In this document: positions 56,473 to 64,000 of the stretch, piece by piece | Layout: each line of letters starts with the position of its first letter | Numbering within the stretch: the first letter of the stretch is position 1 | Assembly: GCF_032884065.1 (NCBI RefSeq) | Contig: NC_088871.1 | Location: forward strand, 43,510,619 to 43,574,618 | From: Artemia franciscana | Taxonomy: Eukaryota > Arthropoda > Branchiopoda > Anostraca > Artemiidae | Direction of reading: 5' to 3' | DNA length: 64,000 nucleotides | The notes under the pieces: model-generated | What the model was told of the DNA's origin: nothing | What the model saw: the letters and a program-made list of their open reading frames with translations, nothing else | Databases searched by the model: none | Program-made: the position numbers and the translations under genes

Positions 56473-57520
56473 GCCACCGATAGATCGATTTGGTCATCAG
56501 ACCTAATTCCAAATCAAAACAGGAAACAATCCAAGCAGTACAGTTCTTCGTCTGGTTCCTTCCCAAAGCAAGGAAGTAAGATTAGTGCTATACATAACAT
56601 TAAAGTAGCTGCGGTTATGGCAGGAAATGAGGTTGGTAGATGTTTTCACTTTAAATCAGGAGTTAAAAAGTTTGTGGATTATCCATATTTAAATGGATTA
56701 TTTCAATGGACTTTGTACTAGGGAGCACAGAAAGACGATGGGAGAACATGAAATCAATGGGGGAAATAAAACTCTCTTAGGCTTAGATTGTGCTGACGAT
56801 TTGAACGTCTTTGATATAGTTAATGGCATGATGAATGCGCTCAGGACGCAAGAATAGGTTTGACATTTAATGGTAGGAACACTAAGTCTCTAAAACTAGG
56901 GAAATGTTAAGTTTGTACTGGGTAGTGAGAATGTAGATCAGATGAACGGCTTCACTTACCTAGGTAATATTATTAGTTAAAACGGTAAGCACTAAGAAGA
57001 TGTTACAAGTGGGCTAGCCAAGGCCTAGGGTATTTGAATTAAGTTTTAAAGAATAAGATGTAAGTCTGAGAACAAAGGTCAGAGTACTAGAACCTACTTT
57101 GGTCAAGTATAGTGATGAAGTGTGGGCACTCCAAAGGACGGAGGATTTGATTGATTTTTTCCAGAGAAATTATACACGGATTGTCTTGGGTACCCGACTA
57201 TGTCACCACATTTAAAACTGCTATTTGAAAAAAATATGGCTTTATTCTGCTTTCTAGAGTTATAATAAAGAAAGGTTTAGGTGGCCAGGACAGTTCCTGT
57301 GGATTAAATATGAGCGGTTGCCAAAGATCGTCCTTGTCTTTATTGTTTTTATGCCAGTTTGAAAAGTAGATTGTCCCTGAATGAGATGGAAGATGCCATG
57401 CTTCGAAATTATTAGGGGGTGTAAATTGGGAAGCTTTGAATATATTGGAATGGAAGGGGAGTGTATATAGAAATTTTGGCCTCAGGTGGTTTGATGCTGC
57501 TGTAAATTGTTAACAGTAGC
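56473..57520 (+). pseudogene. chimeric LINE (family E tail joined to family B), plus strand
   Basis: It starts with the family-E C-terminal tail (GATTTGGTCATCAGACC at about 56488) and passes at about 56585 into family B (VMAGNEVGRCFHFKSGVKKF, GLDCADDLNVF, then thumb). It runs to the family-B 3' end (GLRWFDAAVNC, stop near 57512), including LIDFFQRNYTRIVLGTRLCH. It matches the minus-strand chimera at 51984-52690, inverted. Many stops. No frame is long enough to be called intact. Confidence 0.7.
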
Positions 57521-59449
57521 AGTAATATACAAAATCATTTCGAAAGTATTACTTCGAAAGAAGAATAACGCATTTCATCCATTGACCGACACATACAGAT
57601 ACATATGAATAAAGCGTCCTCTAGCTCTGTAAGCCTTGGTCTGATCACACCCGTCACCATTGCCAAATTTCTTGAGCTGCATTGAAAGAAAATGCATATT
57701 CACCCTGAAAATCTTCTTTAAGTTGAGAGTAAAACAGCAAGGCCTTGCTGGCTTCTCAGTCTGTATCATTAGATGCAAGTACAGTGACAATCCCTGTAAG
57801 TGAGCCACAGCATAGTCAAGCCAGTGTGGCATTGACTTTCAGGGAAAACATTGACATGTTACCCTATGTAATAGCCGAAATTGGCCATTATTTTATTTTT
57901 TTTTTATCCTGAGCCTAAGTAATCTAAAATCTGGGCTTTCTTGATATTTATTTATGGAATCAAAGTTTCTATCTATTGCTTCATTTTATGTTATTAGAAG
58001 TTCGAAAAAAAATTAAGCAAGATATCCTTTAACTGCAATTTTTGTTATTGAAGTCTGGCGAAACCAGTTGTTAATCTGAGCAAAAATCTGATCCAATAGG
58101 TTGATCTTTGTATACCGAATATGAAAAGTAAAATATCGATATACTGATACATTGGTTGGTTAAATTATTTCCAAACACTAATTTGTAGTAGATGAAATCT
58201 GATAGGAGCTTTATAATTATTGTGTTCAAACCTACACTGTATTTAAAATTTCAAGTTTTAACCATCATTTGTATAAAATATAATAAAGTTTAATAATTAT
58301 TTATGAAAATTTTCTTGTTTATTATACAATCAAAAAAGGTAAAAAATGCCCAAACAAGAAGCTGTAAATCAACAAAAATCTCACTAAAGTATTAGTTACG
58401 TGATCATAGAATGATCACAGATTCAGAAAGAAACATAAAGCCAATAAGTTTTCTTCTTCAAACTAAAGTCAAAACTGACGTTTTAACTCCAAATCAAGAT
58501 ATTTGCGGTTTTATCGCTACATATAGAAATAATTATAGAGATGGTTAATTCAGTGAAAAAGAGGCTATTCCCAGATAAGGAGTTGAGGACGTAGCACACA
58601 TTATGCTAGTGTACCAGCAACTCATTTAAGAAATCATTTTTTTAGGGTAATACCCTTGCTTTCCTAGGAATTCTGAAGACACCTTTAAAAAAAAATTAAT
58701 CGTTTTGATTGGCTAATTTATTAATGAAGGGGTGAAGAAAAGGCTGGTACTGAGCAACATTAAAACATGACAATGTGCTCAAAGCCAGTTTTGTTAAGAG
58801 AGTCTATTTTAAAATTAAGCTAACTGGAAAAGTTATATATATGTCAATGTGTACAACTAGGGGCAAATGTTTCGCCAACCCATAGGCAGGAAATGTGTAT
58901 TTGCTAAAAAGAGTGTGAAACGTAAAGAGATGTATTTTGGTCATCTGCAGATTAAGTATTTTGATGAAAATTTGGACAATTTTCTTCCTTTCTGATTTCT
59001 TCCTGAGATTCTTCAATGTAGTAGTCCAACAACAATAGCTCAAGTTGCTGTGCATATAGATAAATCTTGGATAGAAGTAAAGGCTTATGCGTTTAAGGTT
59101 TAAGCTGTAAAGGTTTAAGCTGTTTTACCTCTTGATCAAGTATTTTTCGCTTTGTTTTCTGTTTTTGTGGGCTTTGAAATTGGTTTTGACCGCGACATCC
59201 CTGTTTTGTATATGTTTTTTGTTTATATGACACCTGGGCTTTTCAAATACCCTAGTCTATCAAATCTGTTTTGTTTCAAAATTTCAAATAAGGAGTCTTT
59301 GGTTCTAAGCAACTCCAATCCACTTAAGTGGTGAAAGTCTTTTATCGCAGACACTCAAAAATATTTTTTGCCACAAAATCAGTTATAGGCTCCGTTTACT
59401 AATCAGTTACGCCGGCAGTAAGTTAGTTACATATATCCTACCATTAGAG
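57521..59449. other. unassigned AT-rich sequence with one coding-like stretch
   Basis: On the minus strand, 57832-57575 is open for 85 codons (LKKFGNGDGCDQTKAYRARG ...). A neighbouring frame reads ALLFYSQLKEDFQGEYAFSF with upstream stops, so this may be an old coding sequence. I do not recognise it. Frames at 58804-59055 and 59152-59334 have no motif. Confidence 0.3.
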
Positions 59450-61250
59450 GGGTATTACTAACGGGTTGTCACGTCTAGCCAATAGAGCCAAGCTGCGTTC
59501 CAAAACAACACCTTATAGAATCTCTTCATATGCTTTGTCCATGAGTAGGCCATGAAAACACTTGATATATATTTGTCAACGTTAAGACAATGAAGTTATC
59601 TTGCAATACACCATACAGAACAAAGTGCCAATTCTTTGCCAGAGAATTAGCAGGAGAAGTGGATCTAAAAATTCCTGTGAGGATGGCCGAGACCTAAGGT
59701 ATCGAATAAAGAAGAAAACACTAGTACAGACACTTCTGTAAGAGTTAAAAGCATCTTAAGCATTGGAAAACGCTCATGGTTGCAGTAAAACTTATTTTCC
59801 CCACAGAGAGGTGACAGGACCAGCAAGTTCAGGGGCATATATATTAAGGATGAGACTGGGAATTGTGTCCAGGTCCTGGAGCTTAGTTGAAATCCAGCTG
59901 GCTTTGCATAATGAGCACCTTATTAATATTTATGTTAACGCTAATGATTTTTGCATCGGTTTGTGTTGGAAAGGGGACAGGGAAGACTCTGTCTTTATCA
60001 AGCTGGGAAACCTTTGAAAAGGCTTGTGCAAGAGCATCTGTCTTTTCCTGACCTGACTGGATCATCATCCCATCAATATGAAGCGAGGGAATGGATGTTG
60101 ATTTGGATGACGGTGGAGCTTCTTTGACGATCCCCCACCACAGGTTTGCAGGGGCACTTTTCCGTTTATCGACAAACTTGTGTTTGTAATCAGCTCTAGC
60201 TTGACGTGCAGCTTTAACAGACCCGTTTCGAATGCTAATAAAAGCAACCCGGTACTAGTTGGGTTCTGTCAAACGCCATTTCTTGTGAGCCTTTTCTGGC
60301 CCTGGTAGACTTTCTACAACCAGCATTAGACCAAGGTTTATCCTGAGATGAGACTTTTATGGCTTTTTTGGAACGAATTGCTCGATGGCCTCTGTAATTC
60401 CTTTTTCGCAAAGTTCTGCTGCTTTATCTGGGACTTCTTTTAAAAATTTACTCCACGGCTTTGCCGTTAAGAAGTTTCGCCGACCATCTCAGTCTGTGTG
60501 GTGATACTGCCTGATGATCCGCTCGTGCTTTACAAGTGGAGGTATTTGTAGATTTCCATAAGCTATACCTGCCACACGGTCGCTGGCAAAAGGATAGCCT
60601 TCAACACTAAAGGAATCTGAAAGATCAGTTAAGAAGAGATTAAGCCGGAGTGATCCATAAGGGTCAATATAAGCGTCAAATTCAACAAGCTGTTCTAGGC
60701 CATAAGCAGTTCTAGCAGAGCCAAGCCTTCCGCATCAATATGTGATACAGTCGAACGACTTTTCAGCCAGTGGTCATGATGTACGTTGATTTTTATACCT
60801 GATTTAGGGAACCTTTGCTTCACTAATTTCAAGCAATCTTCCAGACGATTGATGATTTTCACCTTTGTTGAATTACAGAATGTACCAATAACAAACACAT
60901 TTTTTGGTAAGTTTACTTCCACCTGAAGGACCTCCTTATCGGTAGGAATCGAAAATGTCAAAAAAGGGATGTTATTTTTAATGTACATATCAACACCACC
61001 TACACCAAAAGTCGTGCTTCTCAGGTTTTTGCAATCCAGCCTTAGCAGAGTGTAACCTGGAATGTTGACCTCACTATCAATGGCGCCAGAATTTGGGTTA
61101 GTCTCGGATACAAACATGACAGAAAGAAGACTTCATTTATCATATGTTGTAGGTGATTCAACTTGGACCAGAGATCACGCATATTGCAGTGGGTAACACT
61201 AAACATATCCGTAAGAATTGTCTTGGGAAGCACATTTGGTCTTATACTGG
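59450..61250 (-). pseudogene. LINE ORF2 remnant: endonuclease to start of reverse transcriptase
   Basis: Minus-strand pieces in order: THCNMRDLWSKLNHLQHMIN (endonuclease start, from about 61200); after a frame change near 61115, MFVSETNPNSGAIDSEVNIP with the catalytic Glu of SET; VDMYIKNNIPFL; NVFVIGTFCNSTKV; KINVHHDHWLKSRSTVSHID; GLEQLVEFDAYIDPYGS; then the linker KAARQARADYKHKFV with NLWWGIVKEAPPS and KTDALAQAFSKV; and APELAGPVTSLW near 59850. Stops interrupt it after 60695. The RT catalytic motifs are not present. Upstream it is preceded by two tandem ~800 bp units. Confidence 0.75.
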
Positions 61251-61438
61251 AAGGAAGTACGATCCGAGGCTCATTTCTCCATTTGAAAACTTGGTAAATA
61301 CTAGCAGAATGGATAGTTGGCCCAAACAGCGGACAAAAAAAGAATCCTAAGACAGACATTGCCTCATAAGAAAAGGAGAGGCCATAAGACATCATACTTA
61401 ACTTCAGCAATGGTGGTGGTAACCCCAATAGGGAAAAG

Positions 61439-63020
61439 AGTCGGCACTTCGCGGTACCTACCACTCCCAAGCTCTGCGGGTAGGGATGTCAACCCTTGAG
61501 TGGTTTGCCGGAGAATACCACCGCATAACTAACATGCAGAGGCTGTTGTTCAGATCTAGATCTTCAACCCTATTCCGCAGTGGTCCTCCTGGATAGCATC
61601 CTCCCACGATGGTATCCTACATTACCATACAATTTAACCCATTGTTGGAAGAAGGTTTGCAACTAACAGGACGTGTCTACACACGGGCGGGCCCTGATCA
61701 GTGTTAATGAGAGGGGCATTCTTCCTCCTTCACCTATATTTATGGTCCCCAAGCAAGGTTATCCTGGTTTCTATTTATGGACCCCCCAGGTGCTAGGTCC
61801 TTCTTGGCTTGCACCTCCCTTTATGGAAAGTATCTTACACATCTGTATGACAATCCTTTATCCACAACCTGGGGGTGCACTGAGTGGCCTGGAGAGGGCC
61901 CCTACTGAGAAGTTGACTCATTAGGTCTCGACACCACTAAATAGACCCTATCTTTACCTTTCCAAATTGGATATTCTTTTGGAATTGCCATTAGAAGTGC
62001 CTGGTAAAGGAAAAGTTTTCTTTGTAAGTTTCATATTGCTAAAGTTAGCTGTGTTGCTGATATTAGAAATAACAGTCCTTTAAGATAAGCTTGTTTGGAA
62101 GAAAAACTTTACAGTATAAAGGATAAAGATGGGGGCTACAAAAATTTAAGTGCTTTCTTTAATTGGAATTGTTGAGACCTATATAACCAAACGTTTGAGT
62201 AAGTCATACAATAAAAAAAAGACTCAAATAAGAACAGGAGTCGACAACTTGCGGTACTTACCACTCTCAAACTCTTCGGGCAGGGACGCCAACCCTTGAG
62301 TGTTTTGTTGGAGCATACCACCGCATAGCCAACATGCAGAGACCGTTGTCAAAATCTAAATATTCCAGTCTATTCCGCAGTTTTGCTCCTGGAGAGCATC
62401 CTCCCACGATGGTATTCTGCATTCCCCATAATTTAACCCATTGCTGGAAGAAGGTTTGCAACTGACGGGGCGTGTCCACACGCCAATGGGTCTTACTCAC
62501 TGTGCATCAGAGGGGCTTTCTTCCTCTTCCACCTCTATTATGAACCTAGGCAAGGGTACCCCAATTAAAATTTATGGTCTCCCAGGGGCTAAGTCCCTCT
62601 TGGTTCACAACTCCCTTTATAGAAGGCATCCGACATATCTATAGGACATTCCCCTATCTGCCACCTAGGGACGCGCTGAGTGGCCTGGAGAGGGACCCTA
62701 CTGATAAGGTAACCCAATAGGTCACGATACCACTAAGTAAACCCAATCTTTACCTTTCCATATTGGATATTCTTTTGGAATTGCCATTAGAAGTGCCCGG
62801 GATAGGAGAAGTTTTCTTTGAAAGTTTCGTATCGCTAAAGTTAGTTGTGTCGCTGATATTAGAAATAACAGCCCTTTAAGATAAACTTATTTGGAAGAAA
62901 AACTTTACAGTACAAGAAATAAAGATGGAGGATACAAAAAGTTAAATGCTTTCTGTAATTGGAATTGTTGAGACATAGATAACCAAAAGTTTAAGTAAGT
63001 CATACAATAAAAAAAAAAAG
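61439..63020. repeat. two tandem ~800 bp units
   Basis: 61439-62220 and 62239-63020 are diverged direct copies with an 800-bp offset, clear from AGTCGGCACTTGCGGTACC-type starts through to AAGTCATACAATAAAAAAAA ends. Each contains AATAAA next to an A run on the plus strand. They lie immediately 5' of the minus-strand LINE endonuclease, the place of 5' promoter monomers in some LINEs. The 60-83 codon frames in them differ between copies, which argues against a conserved protein. Confidence 0.75.
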
Positions 63021-63564
63021 TTTTTTAACTGAAACTAAGGAACAACATTAAAGCTCAAAGTGGATAGAAATTATTCCGTGTATGAAGAGATTGTTTCCCT
63101 CCTTAAGCACACTTTCATTTGAAAAACACATCAATTTCTAATTGTTTTCCCGATCACTCTAAAAATTCCCCCTTCCGTTGAATTTTATTCTCAGAAACAC
63201 AAACACATTGAAAATAGCCACTGGATAATTCCCTCCAAACATATCCACATGCAAAATTGAGTTGGCATAAGTAAATTAAGACAAATAAAAGAAATTTGTA
63301 TATTAGTTCTGTTATATCCCCCAGCGTAAAATTACCCCTGAAAACTTCATTTTCTAGAAATTTCCCTTCCCCAAGGAAAATTCTCCCTATGAAAATTCAC
63401 CTCAAGCACCATATACCCCTTCCGAGAAATGTGTTTGTCAATCCCCACAGACTATGGGAGGGGGGTCATGTTACCCTAACAACATATTTATTGGATCTTT
63501 CAACCTTGCTTAACCAAATTACAAAATCAATTTATTTTTTTTATTTTACGAGTATTTCCGTCTA
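63021..63564. repeat. composite-family fragment and unassigned sequence
   Basis: 63021-63125 matches the start of the composite foldback (AACTGAAACTAAGGAACAAC, ATTATTCCGTGTATG). The rest is AT-rich with an 89-codon plus-strand frame that has no motif. Confidence 0.45.
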
Positions 63565-63765
63565 GGACGCTCAAAACTAAGTCAAAAATAGTTTTATATC
63601 CCCATTTGATTCCATGGTCTCCGAAAGCCTTTAATCTACTCATTAGGATAAAGTCCATTAAAATAATCCATATAAATGGGGTAAAAGGCAACCTTGCTTA
63701 ATTCCTGATTTAGTACGAAACCAGCTACCAGCCTGAAACCCTACCTTAACTGCATCAATGTTAAT
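63565..63765 (-). pseudogene. LINE family B palm fragment
   Basis: The minus strand reads AVKVGFQAGSWFRTKSGIKQ followed by GCLLP (motif B) and continues towards the palm with stops. Its 5' side is cut at 63765 by the hairpin head of the next composite element. Confidence 0.7.
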
Positions 63766-64000
63766 CAAACAGTTCGTGGTAACGAACTGTAGTAAGGAGC
63801 GACCCGGCTCAATAGTAACCAGAACTCTAAAAAATGGAATTTTGACACAAATAGCTACATCAAAAGAATCAAATTTTAATGCTGATTTTAAATATATAAG
63901 TTTCATCAAGTTTAGTCTTACCCATCAAAAGTTACGAGCCTGAGAAAATCTGCATAATTTTAGAAAATAGGAGAAATACCCCCCCCCTAAAAGTCATAGA
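63766..64000 (+). mobile_element. composite repeat, copy 5, runs off the window
   Basis: A perfect head hairpin (stem ACAGTTCGT, loop GGTA, 63769-63790) is followed by AGTAAGGAGCGACCCGGCTC and text parallel to 46977-47160. Its left boundary interrupts a LINE, giving an independent estimate of where the composite begins. Confidence 0.75.

Noticed and set aside
61439-63020. Pair of long terminal repeats of an LTR retrotransposon
   Set aside because: The units are directly adjacent with no internal gag/pol between them, do not start TG and end CA, and no primer-binding site is seen.

Overview
This is a eukaryotic nuclear window that is AT-rich and intron-rich, and most of it is transposon and repeat sequence. 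An arthropod is likely, most plausibly a crustacean. Several repeat families look to me like those of brine shrimp (Artemia), but that is memory, not something the sequence proves. I see no bacterial, organellar or viral gene set and no rRNA, tRNA or CRISPR. Very few of the open frames are real. Most are shadows of repeats, and the (AT)n tracts produce artificial Ile-Tyr frames.

Host genes. (1) A minus-strand FBXW5-like gene shows two exons, an F-box half at 8892-8772 and a WD40 start at 1566-1409. They join in phase across a 7.2 kb intron, and the gene runs off the left edge. (2) A decayed minus-strand eIF4G copy has its eIF4E-binding region at 21.1-21.8 kb and its MA3 region at 15.7-16.5 kb. 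The middle (MIF4G) domain is not found and repeats fill the gap.

Mobile elements, left to right: a tRNA-derived SINE (1.7 kb); a hairpin-headed element with ~290 bp G-tract units (5.2-7.95 kb); LINE fragments (9.7-11.35 kb); a transposase-like remnant between 32-bp inverted repeats (12.9-14.9 kb); arrays of ~200 bp and ~275 bp units (16.6-19.96 kb); an (AT)n tract and a LINE 3' end (20-21 kb); composite foldback elements (24.5-26, 31-32, 36-37, 47-48.5, 63.8-64 kb); a ~270 bp array (27.3-30 kb); a full-length but broken hAT-type transposase gene (32.9-35.4 kb); tandem repeats and foldbacks (37-46.7 kb); a decayed LINE whose first ORF begins with a PWWP-like domain (48.5-52 kb); two inverted copies of one chimeric LINE (52-53.3 and 56.5-57.5 kb); and a LINE ORF2 remnant behind two tandem ~800 bp units (59.4-63 kb).

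The most notable signals are the PWWP-ORF1 fusion, the transposase remnant with its inverted repeats, the eIF4G wreck whose eIF4E-binding codons are hit by a retroelement tail, the three-unit higher-order repeat at 18-19.9 kb, and perfect 4-nt-loop hairpins at the edges of three unrelated repeat families.
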